22,422 nucleotides of DNA from RGIG3009 sp045578625 (GCA_045578625.1 JAZNKN010000044.1:1-22422); one strand, 5' to 3'; positions 6,872-15,868 are shown, numbered from the stretch's first letter. Notes: generated by a model from the sequence alone, not told the origin. Translations and numbers: made by a program.

Positions 6872-9800
6872 ATGTATGTAAAAACACGTAGGATCGTGTC
6901 GACGATCGCGGCACTCGCGCTGCTGGTCACCTGCGCGATCTCCGGGCTGATCCTGCCGGTCAGCGCGGAAGACACTGTTGAGAACCTCATTGTCAACGGT
7001 GATTTCGAACAGGATGCCGCGACCGGATGGGGCAACAGTACGTACGTTATGGATGGAGTCGGTGTTAACGGCTCGCGCGGTTTGAAGTTCGAGACGACCG
7101 TGAACGAGGGCGATTCTCACAACGTTAACACCGCAGCGTACTACAAAGGCGAATTTAACAGCATTCTTGAGCCGTATACGACCTATATTTTCAGCTTTGA
7201 TTACAAGCACGAGGGCATGGGTTTCCCGGAGCTGGACGTTGTCCAAATAGGTACCGACTGGACCGGTTGGGCCGATACCGGCCTGAGCTCCAACGTGGAT
7301 TGGACTCATAAGACGATCGAATTCACTACCGGCGCTGAGGAGAATATGAACGCCAACACCCGGTATGATTGGCGGTTCCGTCACGTGCATTATGCTTCAG
7401 CGGGTAACTATGGCACGGGTACGGCGTATTTCGACAACGTCAAGCTGATCAAGAAGCCGGAGGCGACGTCGATCGCATTGGATCAGACTACCGCAACCGT
7501 CGAGGCCGGCAGCACCGTGACGTTGACCGCCTCGGCTCTGCCGGAGGGTGCAGACCTTCCGGAGATCGAGTGGACCTCGTCGGATGGGACCGTGGCGACG
7601 GTGGCAGACGGTGAGGTGACCGGTGTGAATGCCGGCACGACTACCATTACCGCTACTGCTGCCGGTATGACTCCGGTGACCTGCACCGTGACGGTGGTGC
7701 CGAAAAACCTCATTACCAACGGCAATTTTGAAGATGATGCCTCGGTTGGATGGGGCAACAGTGCGTATGTTTTGAATGAAGTCGGCGTTAACGGCTCGCG
7801 CGGTATGAAGATCGAGACGACCGTGAACGAGGGCGGTTCTCACGCGATTCTCGGTGCGTACTACAAAGGCGCATTTAACGGCATTCTTGAGCCGAATACG
7901 ACCTATATCTTCAGCTTTGATTACAAGCACGAGGGCATGGGTTTCCCGCAGTTGGACGTTGTCCAAGTGGGTACTGACTGGACCGGTTGGACAGATACTG
8001 ACCTGAGCTCCAACGTGGATTGGACTCATAAGACGATCGAATTCACTACCGGCGCTGAGGAGAATATGAACGCCAACGCACGGTATGAATGGCAGTTCCG
8101 TCACGTGCATTATGCCGCAGCGGGCAACTATGGCACGGGTGCGGCGTATTTCGATAACGTCAAGCTGATCAAGAAGCCCGAAGCGACGTCGATCGCATTG
8201 GATCAGACTACCGCAACCGTCGAGGCTGGCAGCACCGTGACGTTGACCGCATCGGCTCTGCCGGAGGGTGCAGACCTTCCGGAGATCACCTGGACCTCGT
8301 CGGATGGGACCGTGGCGACGGTCGCGGGCGGCGTTGTTACCGGTTTGAAGGCCGGCACGACCACCATTACCGCTGCCGCAGAGGGTATGGAGTCGGTGAC
8401 CTGCACCGTGACGGTGGAGGCGAAGAACCTCTTTGTCAACGGCGATATGGAGCAGGGTGCTTCCGTCAGTTGGAATAGCAGCACGTATATCCAAAACGGC
8501 GTTGGCAACGGCGGTGGCTACGGTTACTATTACGAGCGTCCGGAAACCGGCGCTGTAACCGCCCAAGTTCGTTATGGGGCTGCTTTGCTCGGAAACATGA
8601 CTGCGAACACCGAATACCTGTTGACGTTTGATTACAAAACGTCCGGTACCGCTCAAGGTCAGCTGTATTTTGACCAGTCGTTTGGCACGACGTCGGATGG
8701 TAAGACATTGAATGGCGGCTACGATCTGCCGACGGGCGTTACGGAGTGGACGACTCAGGCGATCACCTTTACCACGCCGGCCAGCATCACGACCAATCCA
8801 AGGTACGAATTCTCCATCCGTACCAGCAGCGGCGTCGGTGGCGTGTGGTTCGACAACTTCAAGTTGATCGTGGCTCCTGAGGTGGTTTTGGAAGGCATCA
8901 CGCTGGATAAGACCACGGCAACCATCGAGACTGACAGCACCGTGACGTTGACTGCCACGGCGAATCCCGAGGGCGCCGATATTTCGGAGCTGACTTGGGA
9001 AAGCAGTGATGCGACCGTCGCGACGGTGGCAGGCGGCGTTGTGACCGGTTTGAAGGCCGGCACCGCCACCATCACCGCGAAGGTTGGTGACATCACCGCG
9101 ACCTGCACCGTGACGGTGGAGGCGAAAAACTTCTTTGTCAACGGCGACATGGAGCAGGGTGGTTCGACCAATTGGAACGACACAACGTCGTCGTATATCA
9201 AAAACGGCGTTGGCAACGGTGGTGGCTACGGTTACTATTACAACCGTACGCAAACCGACGAGTGGACATCCGAGGCCCAGGTTCGTTACAAGGGTGCTTT
9301 GCTCGGTGACATGGCTGCGAATACCGAATACCTGTTGACGTTCGATTACAAAACGTCCGGCACGGCTCTCGGTCGGCTGGTTTTTGACAAGCCGTTTGGC
9401 ACGACGTCTGATGGCAAGGCATTAAGTTCGGACTACGATCTGCCGACGGGCGTTACGGAGTGGACGACTCAGGCGATCACCTTTACCACGCCGGCTACGC
9501 TCGACATTAGTAAAGGTTGGGAATTCTCCATTCGCGTTCGCGGCGGCGCCGGCGAAGTGTGGTTTGACAACTTCAAGTTGATCGAGAAGCCGGAGGTGGT
9601 TTTGGAAGGCATCACGCTGGATAAGACCACGGCAACCATCGAGACTGACAGCACCGTGACGTTGACTGCCACGGCGAATCCCGAGGGTGCCGATATTTCG
9701 GAGCTGGCTTGGGAAAGCAGCGATACGACCGTCGCGACGGTGGCAGGCGGCGTTGTTACCGGTTTGAAGGCCGGCACCGCCACCATCACCGCGAAGGTTG

Positions 9801-12800
9801 GTGACATCACCGCGACCTGCACCGTGACGGTGGAGGCGAAAAACTTCTTTGTTAACGGCGATATGGAGCAAGGCTCCGCTACCAATTGGGGCAGCAGCGC
9901 GTATATCCAAAACGGCGTTGGCAACGGCGGTGGCTACGGTTACTATTACGAGCGTCCGGAAACCGATGCTGTAACCGCCCAAGCCCGGTATAAGGCGGCT
10001 TTGCTCGGTAACATGGCTGCGAGCACCGAATACCTGTTGACGTTCGATTACAAAACGTCCGGTACGGCTCAAGGTCAGCTGTATTTTGACCAGTCGTTTG
10101 GCACGACGTCCGATGGTAAGGCATTAAATGGCGGCTACGATCTGCCGACGGGCGTTACGGAGTGGACGACTCAGGCGATCACATTTACCACGCCGGCCAG
10201 CATCACGACCAATAAAGGGTACGAATTCTCCATCCGTACCATCAGCGGTGTCGGTGGAGTGTGGTTCGACAACCTCAAGTTGATCGAGAAGCCTGAAGTG
10301 GTTTTGGAAGGCATTACGCTGGATAAGACCACCGCAACCGTCGAGGCCGGCAGCACCGTGACGTTGACTGCCACGGCGAATCCCGAGGGCGCCGATATTT
10401 CGGAGTTGACTTGGGAAAGCAGCGATGCGACCGTCGCGACGGTCGCAGGCGGCGTTGTTACCTGTTTGAAGGCCGGCACCGCCACCATCACCGCGAAGGT
10501 TGGTGACATCACCGCGACCTTCACCGTGACGGTGGAGGCGAAAAACTTCTTTGTTAACGGCGATATGGAGAGTGGCTCCGCTACCAATTGGGGCAGTAGC
10601 GAGTATATCCAAAGCGGCGTTGGCAACGGGGGTGGCTACGGTTATTATTATAAGCGTACGCAAACCGACGAGTGGACGGCGGAGGCCACAGTTCGTTACA
10701 GGGGCGCTTTGCTCGGTAACATGACTGCGAGTACCGAATATGTATTGACATTCGATTACAAAACGTCCGGCGCGGCTCTCGGCCAGCTGTCTTTTATCAG
10801 GTCGTTTGGCACGACGTCGGATGGTAAGACGTTAAGCGGGGAATACGATCTGCCGACGGGCGTTACGGAGTGGACGACGCAGGTGATCAGATTTACCACA
10901 CCGGCTACGCTCGACATTAGTAAAGGTTGGGAATTCTCCATCCGCGTTCGTGGCGGCGCCGGTGAAGTGTGGTTTGACAACTTCAGGTTGGTCAAGGCTT
11001 CTGAAGTGGTTTTGGAAGGCATCACGTTGAATCAGGCTACCGCAACGGTGAACGTAGACAAAACAGTGACGCTGACCGCTTCGGCTGTGCCGGTGGGTGC
11101 CGATATTTCGGCACTGACTTGGGAAAGCAGCGACGCGACCGTCGCGACCGTGGTTGACGGCGTTGTTACCGGTTTGAAGGCCGGCACCGCCACCATCACC
11201 GCGAAGGTTGGTGACTTCACCGCGACCTGCACCGTGACGGTGGAGAAGCTGATGGCGACTGAGCTGACCCTGAACAAGCAGGCGGTGACGCTGTCCCAGG
11301 GAGCTACCGAAACGCTGACCACATCCGTGTCACCGGAGGGCGGCTGGTACGATACCCTGGTGTGGACCACCAGTGACGCGACGGTGGCGACTGTCGACGG
11401 CGGTGTTATCACTGCGGTGGGTGTCGGTACGGCGGTCATCGGCGTGACCGCGGGCAGTCTGTCCGCGACCTGTGCTGTGACGGTCGAGGCAGTGCCGCTG
11501 CTCACCAACGGTGATTTTGAGCAGGGTGCTGTTGCGCCTTGGACCGCTGCTAATGCCACCATTCAAGACGGTGTCGGCTTTGGCGACACCAAGGGCTTGG
11601 TGGTGCCTGCTGATGCAGTTACAATTTATTGGAGGCCATTTGCTCCCACGTTGAAGCCCAACTCGGTATACCAGATCACCTTCCTTGCGAAGGGTCCTGA
11701 GATCTGTTTGTGCAACGGTGGAAATACCACCGACATGACAATTGAGACTGCGTATGCGCCGGAGGTAGCGGGCGAGTGGACGACTGTCCGTTGCATCATT
11801 ACGACGGGGGCTAATCCGTCTATGCATCAAAACTATGGTCTGTGCTTTAAGCGTGAAACCGCCGCAACGGCGCCGACGTATATTGATAACGTCGAAATGA
11901 CGCTCCTGCCGGATGACGCCGATCAGATCCTCGGCGGCAGCTTTGATGCGATCGGCGGAAAGCATTGGGTCAATCATCTGCCTGCCGGTGCCACGGTCAA
12001 GACGGAGGACGACGGCAATAAGGCGTTGTACATTCCCGAGTATGCCGAAGATCCGGGCGACATGTACATGCGGGACCTATACCGCTTATCGCTGAACACG
12101 AAGTACGTGCTGTCCTTCAAGGCGAAGGGCGCACCCATTGATCTTTACCTGAACCCGGATTACCTTACCGGCACCACCGGTTGGAAAACGACCGCGCAGT
12201 CGGATGACTACGTCACGTATGCGTATGAGTTCACGACGATGGCATCGATCAACGCCAACTACCTCATCAACATCACCCGCGAGACCACCTACGGCGGAGA
12301 GACCGGCACGTATATTGACGATGTTTCGCTCCGGCCGGCTTCCTCCGATCTGATCGCTGAGGAGCTGGTGATTATCGGCGGTGACAACGTGGAGGCCGGT
12401 ACTGAGCTGATCTTCGGTGTGAAGATCACGAACAACGGTACGGGCACGGTGAACACTGCCTTCCCGGTGGAATTCCGTTTGAACGGAACGTTCTGGACGC
12501 ATGAAGTGACCTACAAGGGCGAAATCGCGCCCGGTGCGACCGTGACGGTGCTGTCCAACCAAGTGTGGACTGCAGTGACAGGCAATTATTCGGTCTCTGC
12601 AAAGATCAACGGTACGATGGCGGTCGCGGAGCCCGATCTGACCAACAATACGGTGGCGCGTGAGCTGCGCGTCGGCTCGACGTTGGAGACACCTGAGGTG
12701 GCACTGAACGCGGGCTTTGATACCCTGACCTTCGTGGACGAATTTGACAGCATTGACACCATCGATATGGCGGGTACCGGCGAAGCCGGCTACAAGTGGT

Positions 12801-14320
12801 ACGTTAACCGTCCGTACGGTGCTTCCCAAGTGACGGTGAACGACCTCGCGGTGTCGGAGGACGGTATCCTGACGCTGAAGCTCAGCGACCCGGCCTACAA
12901 CTACGGTATTGCGACGATGGATGCCAAGACCGGCAACGGCTTTTCCTTTAACAAGGGCTATATGGAAATTCGTTTCCGTATCCCGAAATCCGAGGCCAAC
13001 GACGACGACGAAGTGGGCATCCCGGCGATCTGGTCCTTCCCGCCGGAGAAGATCACCGGCAAGGCCAACGCCTGGGTGGAAATGGACTGGATGGAATACT
13101 GGGGTAAGAACTGGTCGCATTGGAACGGCTACTACACCGTGACGATGCATGACCAGTCGCTGAATGAGGACGGTACGTCGAAGCATCATTATACTAACCA
13201 AAGCTCTGCCATTTACGACGGTCTGGGTGACGAAGAATGGCACACCATGGGCTGGCTCTGGGAGGAAGGCAAGATCACGACTTACCTCGACGGTGAGATC
13301 GTGATGACGCAGGCTTATTCGGCTGACAGCACCGGCACCCCGACGGCTACTGCCAATCAGGGTACGTTGGAGAACGGCGTGTTCACCGGCATGGATACTT
13401 TGCAGCAGGTGCTGATCCTCGGCGGTTCCGCTGACAACAATCTGGAAGTGGACTACGTCCAAATTTGGCAGGATGTTGATGCCGATGCAGACGAGGCGCC
13501 GTATGTCTACGCCGACACCACGGTGGAGGGCGGCGATATCCAGTTCGGCGAGGCCGGCGAAATGCTTACCGATGTCGCACAGGGCGCGTACGTCACCGTT
13601 ACGGCGAAGCCGGATGATGGCTTTATCATGGTACCCGGCTCGCTGAAGTACGTTTTGGCAGACGGCACCGAGGTCAAGATCCTCAACCAGAGCTTCACCG
13701 ATCAGACCTTCGGCGGCGGCGACGGCACGACCTTCGAGTTCGAGATGCCTGCCGAGAGCGTTAAGATCACGGCTAAGTTTGTCGATGCTTCCAGCACCTC
13801 CTTCGCGGCGGATACCATTGGTACTTCGCTCTACCACGCACAGGACGGCAGCTACACCGGCATCCGCTTCCTGAACCGTATGAATATGTCGACAAAGTTT
13901 GATCCGCAGTTTGAAACGCTGACGGTCACGTACGAGGGCGAGGAATACGAGGTCATCGAGATCGGTTCGCTGCTCAAGCGCGCCACGAATGAGACTGCGC
14001 TGACCGTCGCAAACGTGGAGGCCAACCTCAACACCTCCGGCGCCAACCGGATGTGGAAGTCGGTCGCGTACCAGAAGGGCGGCACGATGAAGCTGGTGGA
14101 TTACACCGATTCCTACATCGATTTCACTGTCGTTATGAAGGCTGGCCAGGGCGCGACTCCTGAGCAAGATGCGCGCTTGAAAGAGCAATTCGCGAGACGT
14201 CAGTACACCGCTTGCGGCTATATCAAGCTGCAGAAAGCGGACGGCACGGGCACGGTCGAGACGATAGAGTTCGAAAGCCAGATCACCAACAGTGTTGAAA
14301 CTGCGACAGCGCTGCTGTAA
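6872..14320 (+). CDS. Giant secreted GH16 glycoside hydrolase with CBM and BIG2 repeats
   Basis: 2482 residues. The signal peptide is 1-32 (cleavage after VSA). Six CBM_4_9-like modules (NLxxNGDFE start, YFDNVKL end) begin near residues 37, 278, 518, 752, 990 and 1224, each followed by an Ig-like BIG2 domain; a seventh BIG2 starts near 1461. Two diverged CBM-like modules follow (about 1542-1682 and 1683-1824), then a CARDB-like adhesion domain (about 1825-1940) and a GH16 catalytic domain (about 1946-2205). In the GH16 motif EMDWME, Glu2070 is the nucleophile, Asp2072 the helper and Glu2075 the acid/base. GH16 enzymes cut internal beta-1,3 or beta-1,4 bonds in glucans or galactans; the exact substrate is not readable. 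The last 275 residues are a beta-rich segment plus a domain I cannot name. No LPXTG, SLH or dockerin anchor is visible. AAAAGGGGAG at 6856-6865 sets the ATG. Confidence 0.9.
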   Translation: MYVKTRRIVSTIAALALLVTCAISGLILPVSAEDTVENLIVNGDFEQDAATGWGNSTYVMDGVGVNGSRGLKFETTVNEGDSHNVNTAAYYKGEFNSILEPYTTYIFSFDYKHEGMGFPELDVVQIGTDWTGWADTGLSSNVDWTHKTIEFTTGAEENMNANTRYDWRFRHVHYASAGNYGTGTAYFDNVKLIKKPEATSIALDQTTATVEAGSTVTLTASALPEGADLPEIEWTSSDGTVATVADGEVTGVNAGTTTITATAAGMTPVTCTVTVVPKNLITNGNFEDDASVGWGNSAYVLNEVGVNGSRGMKIETTVNEGGSHAILGAYYKGAFNGILEPNTTYIFSFDYKHEGMGFPQLDVVQVGTDWTGWTDTDLSSNVDWTHKTIEFTTGAEENMNANARYEWQFRHVHYAAAGNYGTGAAYFDNVKLIKKPEATSIALDQTTATVEAGSTVTLTASALPEGADLPEITWTSSDGTVATVAGGVVTGLKAGTTTITAAAEGMESVTCTVTVEAKNLFVNGDMEQGASVSWNSSTYIQNGVGNGGGYGYYYERPETGAVTAQVRYGAALLGNMTANTEYLLTFDYKTSGTAQGQLYFDQSFGTTSDGKTLNGGYDLPTGVTEWTTQAITFTTPASITTNPRYEFSIRTSSGVGGVWFDNFKLIVAPEVVLEGITLDKTTATIETDSTVTLTATANPEGADISELTWESSDATVATVAGGVVTGLKAGTATITAKVGDITATCTVTVEAKNFFVNGDMEQGGSTNWNDTTSSYIKNGVGNGGGYGYYYNRTQTDEWTSEAQVRYKGALLGDMAANTEYLLTFDYKTSGTALGRLVFDKPFGTTSDGKALSSDYDLPTGVTEWTTQAITFTTPATLDISKGWEFSIRVRGGAGEVWFDNFKLIEKPEVVLEGITLDKTTATIETDSTVTLTATANPEGADISELAWESSDTTVATVAGGVVTGLKAGTATITAKVGDITATCTVTVEAKNFFVNGDMEQGSATNWGSSAYIQNGVGNGGGYGYYYERPETDAVTAQARYKAALLGNMAASTEYLLTFDYKTSGTAQGQLYFDQSFGTTSDGKALNGGYDLPTGVTEWTTQAITFTTPASITTNKGYEFSIRTISGVGGVWFDNLKLIEKPEVVLEGITLDKTTATVEAGSTVTLTATANPEGADISELTWESSDATVATVAGGVVTCLKAGTATITAKVGDITATFTVTVEAKNFFVNGDMESGSATNWGSSEYIQSGVGNGGGYGYYYKRTQTDEWTAEATVRYRGALLGNMTASTEYVLTFDYKTSGAALGQLSFIRSFGTTSDGKTLSGEYDLPTGVTEWTTQVIRFTTPATLDISKGWEFSIRVRGGAGEVWFDNFRLVKASEVVLEGITLNQATATVNVDKTVTLTASAVPVGADISALTWESSDATVATVVDGVVTGLKAGTATITAKVGDFTATCTVTVEKLMATELTLNKQAVTLSQGATETLTTSVSPEGGWYDTLVWTTSDATVATVDGGVITAVGVGTAVIGVTAGSLSATCAVTVEAVPLLTNGDFEQGAVAPWTAANATIQDGVGFGDTKGLVVPADAVTIYWRPFAPTLKPNSVYQITFLAKGPEICLCNGGNTTDMTIETAYAPEVAGEWTTVRCIITTGANPSMHQNYGLCFKRETAATAPTYIDNVEMTLLPDDADQILGGSFDAIGGKHWVNHLPAGATVKTEDDGNKALYIPEYAEDPGDMYMRDLYRLSLNTKYVLSFKAKGAPIDLYLNPDYLTGTTGWKTTAQSDDYVTYAYEFTTMASINANYLINITRETTYGGETGTYIDDVSLRPASSDLIAEELVIIGGDNVEAGTELIFGVKITNNGTGTVNTAFPVEFRLNGTFWTHEVTYKGEIAPGATVTVLSNQVWTAVTGNYSVSAKINGTMAVAEPDLTNNTVARELRVGSTLETPEVALNAGFDTLTFVDEFDSIDTIDMAGTGEAGYKWYVNRPYGASQVTVNDLAVSEDGILTLKLSDPAYNYGIATMDAKTGNGFSFNKGYMEIRFRIPKSEANDDDEVGIPAIWSFPPEKITGKANAWVEMDWMEYWGKNWSHWNGYYTVTMHDQSLNEDGTSKHHYTNQSSAIYDGLGDEEWHTMGWLWEEGKITTYLDGEIVMTQAYSADSTGTPTATANQGTLENGVFTGMDTLQQVLILGGSADNNLEVDYVQIWQDVDADADEAPYVYADTTVEGGDIQFGEAGEMLTDVAQGAYVTVTAKPDDGFIMVPGSLKYVLADGTEVKILNQSFTDQTFGGGDGTTFEFEMPAESVKITAKFVDASSTSFAADTIGTSLYHAQDGSYTGIRFLNRMNMSTKFDPQFETLTVTYEGEEYEVIEIGSLLKRATNETALTVANVEANLNTSGANRMWKSVAYQKGGTMKLVDYTDSYIDFTVVMKAGQGATPEQDARLKEQFARRQYTACGYIKLQKADGTGTVETIEFESQITNSVETATALL
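6980..8422 (+). repeat. Two tandem type-A CBM-BIG2 units within the gene
   Basis: Units start at 6980 and 7703 (723 and 720 bp) and are very similar in DNA, sharing long identical stretches such as the segment encoding DWTHKTIEFTTGAEENMNAN. This indicates recent duplication or gene conversion. The coding frame is kept. Confidence 0.85.
8423..11251 (+). repeat. Four tandem type-B CBM-BIG2 units in B1-B2-B1-B2 order
   Basis: Units start at 8423, 9125, 9839 and 10541. Units 1 and 3 resemble each other (YYERPET, FDQSFGTT, SITTN), as do units 2 and 4 (RTQTDEW, TLDISKGWEFSIRVRGGAGE). Both like pairs are exactly 1416 bp apart, so a two-module block appears to have been duplicated as one. Confidence 0.85.
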
Positions 14321-14333
14321 GGAGGATGAGAAT

Positions 14334-14447
14334 ATGAAACAGTATACGAAGCCTCTTTTGGAAGTGCTTATCCTGACGGCAGACGAAGCCCTCGCGGTGG
14401 TTAGTGAAAGCGACACTTTCGTCGAAGACGACGATCTCGACGTATAA
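14334..14447 (+). CDS. 37-residue acidic peptide downstream of the GH16 gene
   Basis: The peptide reads MKQYTKPLLEVLIL, then a middle TADEALAVVSES, then a very acidic tail (DTFVEDDDLDV). There is no signal peptide or membrane segment. A textbook AAGGAGG at 14319-14325 overlaps the stop codon of the giant gene, and the peptide starts 13 bases after that stop, so translation is probably coupled. A terminator follows within 10 bases. Short proteins beginning MKxYxxPxLEV with acidic ends are, from memory, frequent near large surface proteins of gut Clostridia, but I know of no established function. It could be a chaperone-like partner, a regulatory leader product or a modified-peptide precursor; none is shown. 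Confidence 0.75.
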   Translation: MKQYTKPLLEVLILTADEALAVVSESDTFVEDDDLDV

Positions 14448-14454
14448 CAAAACA

Positions 14455-14494
14455 AACAAGCGCGGCGGCGAATGCCGCGGCGCTTGTTGCTTTG
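14455..14494 (+). terminator. Hairpin terminator of the GH16 operon
   Basis: The 15-bp stem from AACAAGCGCGGCGGC (14455-14469) to GCCGCGGCGCTTGTT (14474-14488) has one mismatch and loop GAAT. It is followed by a short interrupted T run. Confidence 0.8.
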
Positions 14495-14510
14495 TGAGGA
14501 CGTGTCGGTG

Positions 14511-14583
14511 GGGAGGGCCTCTGTGCCCTCCCGCGCAGGGGTTGTGCGGGATTTAGCGGGCGGGCGCAGAGGCCCGCCCCTAC
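14511..14583. repeat. Mosaic palindromic repeat, short copy
   Basis: Two modules only: GGGAGGGC/GCCCTCCC and GGGCGGGC/GCCCGCCC ending in CCCCTAC. Both also occur in the larger copies. It separates the GH16 terminator from the recA promoter region; nothing else is seen between 14448 and 14597. Confidence 0.8.
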
Positions 14584-14597
14584 TGTTCTATAAAAAC

Positions 14598-14611
14598 AAA
14601 ACATTTGTTCG
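14598..14611. promoter_or_regulatory. LexA-box-like site upstream of recA
   Basis: AAAACATTTGTTCG matches 11 of 14 positions of the Gram-positive SOS box CGAACATATGTTCG, with a central AAAC-N4-GTTC. It lies 18 bases upstream of the -35. Confidence 0.5.
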
Positions 14612-14629
14612 ATTTTTTCGCAAAACCCC

Positions 14630-14658
14630 TTGATTTCCGTTCTGAGATGCGGTATACT
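14630..14658 (+). promoter_or_regulatory. Sigma-A promoter of the recA operon
   Basis: TTGATT at 14630-14635 and TATACT at 14653-14658 are 17 bases apart. The predicted leader to the ATG at 14720 is about 55 bases. Confidence 0.75.
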
Positions 14659-14674
14659 GGGTACATCACGGAAA

Positions 14675-14688
14675 CGAAACGGCGTTCG
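14675..14688. promoter_or_regulatory. Second LexA-box-like site, just downstream of the promoter
   Basis: CGAAACGGCGTTCG keeps the outer half-sites CGAA and GTTCG with one core change (GAAA-N4-GTTC instead of GAAC-N4-GTTC). It sits about 10 bases after the predicted start, where repressor binding would block transcription. Confidence 0.45.
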
Positions 14689-14719
14689 GATACCGAGCGC
14701 GGAAATGAGGATGGATCGT

Positions 14720-15868
14720 ATGGCGGAAAAGAAAAAGACGGCGGTTGCGGCACCGGCACCGGCGAGCAATAAGCAGAAGGCGCTGGAGACCGCACTGGCA
14801 CAGATCGAAAAGACCTACGGCAAGGGCGCGGTCATGCGTCTGGGCGAGAACGTGAATATGAATGTGGAGACGATCCCCACCGGTTCGCTGACGCTGGACA
14901 TGGCACTGGGCGTGGGCGGTCTGCCGCGCGGCCGTATTACCGAAATCTACGGACCTGAGGCGTCGGGTAAAACGACGCTGGCACTGCACGCCGTTGCTGA
15001 GGCGCAGAAGCGGGGCGGCGAAGCGGCGTATATTGACGTGGAGCACGCACTGGATCCGGTGTACGCTCGCTCGTTGGGTGTGGATGTGGATTCGCTGCTC
15101 GTCTCGCAGCCGGATACCGGTGAGCAGGCGCTGGAGATCGCTGAGGCGCTGATCCGCTCCGGCGCGGTGGATATGCTGGTCGTGGACTCGGTCGCGGCAC
15201 TGGTACCGCGGCAGGAGATCGAGGGCGAGATGGGCGAGGCCCACGTCGGTCTGCAGGCGCGTCTGATGTCGCAGGCGATGCGTAAGCTCGCCGGTGCCGT
15301 GGGCAAGACCGGTTGCGTAGCCATCTTTATTAATCAGCTGCGTCTGAAGGTCGGTGTGGTGTACGGTAACCCCGAGGTCACCGCCGGCGGTAATGCGCTG
15401 AAGTATTACGCGTCGGTGCGTCTGGACGTGCGCCGTCAGGAGACGCTGAAAAACGGCGGTGTGCCGTACGGCTCGCACACCCGCGTGCGCGTTGTGAAAA
15501 ACAAGGTCGCCCCGCCCTTCAAGGAGGCGGAGTTTGACGTGATCTACGGTAAGGGTATCTCCCGCATGGGCGAGCTGCTGGATCTGGCGGTGGAGCTGGA
15601 CGTGGTGCAGAAGTCGGGTTCCTGGTTTTCCTACAAAGAGGAGCGTTTGGGTCAGGGCCGCGATTCGGTGCGCGATTTCCTGCAGGATAACCCCGATCTG
15701 AGCACCGCCATCGAGGCGGAGGTCGTCGCCATCATCAACGCCAAGCGCGACGAGGAGACCGAGGTCGCGCCGATGGGCGAGCCGGTGGAGATCCCGATCG
15801 CTGCGGCGGCGCAGTATACCGCAGGCACGGCGCGTGCCTCGATCGATATTGTGGTGGATGACCAATGA
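14720..15868 (+). CDS. recA: Recombinase RecA
   Basis: A 382-residue ATP-dependent strand-exchange protein of homologous recombination that also triggers LexA self-cleavage in the SOS response. The Walker A motif GPEASGKTT lies at residues 78-86. The Walker B region DMLVVDSVAAL, the QARLMSQAMRKL helix and the L2/DNA-binding stretch INQLRLKVGVVYGNPEVTAGG are all present. The family norm in L2 is INQLREKIG, so Lys/Val changes here are mild. An Ala/Pro-rich N-terminal tail precedes the core. The start at 14720 is preferred to in-frame ATGs at 14705 and 14711 because GAGG at 14707-14710 is 9 bases upstream. recA leads an operon with overlapping genes. Confidence 0.97.
   Translation: MAEKKKTAVAAPAPASNKQKALETALAQIEKTYGKGAVMRLGENVNMNVETIPTGSLTLDMALGVGGLPRGRITEIYGPEASGKTTLALHAVAEAQKRGGEAAYIDVEHALDPVYARSLGVDVDSLLVSQPDTGEQALEIAEALIRSGAVDMLVVDSVAALVPRQEIEGEMGEAHVGLQARLMSQAMRKLAGAVGKTGCVAIFINQLRLKVGVVYGNPEVTAGGNALKYYASVRLDVRRQETLKNGGVPYGSHTRVRVVKNKVAPPFKEAEFDVIYGKGISRMGELLDLAVELDVVQKSGSWFSYKEERLGQGRDSVRDFLQDNPDLSTAIEAEVVAIINAKRDEETEVAPMGEPVEIPIAAAAQYTAGTARASIDIVVDDQ

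Noticed and set aside
6932..6940. Lipobox-like LVTC in the GH16 signal sequence
   Set aside because: The residue before Cys is Thr rather than Gly, Ala or Ser, and a better signal peptidase I site (VSA) follows.
7397..9253. Long minus-strand open frames opposite the GH16 gene (also 5450-7390 and 12086-14455)
   Set aside because: They mirror a clearly coding plus strand with a signal peptide and recognisable domains, have no ribosome binding sites, and encode His/Arg-rich shadow sequences.
6980..11251. Possible CRISPR-like or satellite array because of regular repeats
   Set aside because: The repeats are about 700 bp, remain in frame and encode protein domains; there are no short repeats with unique spacers.
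14630..14719. Longer N-terminus for RecA from the upstream open frame
   Set aside because: That part lies over the promoter and leader; the MAEKKK start has a suitably spaced ribosome binding site.
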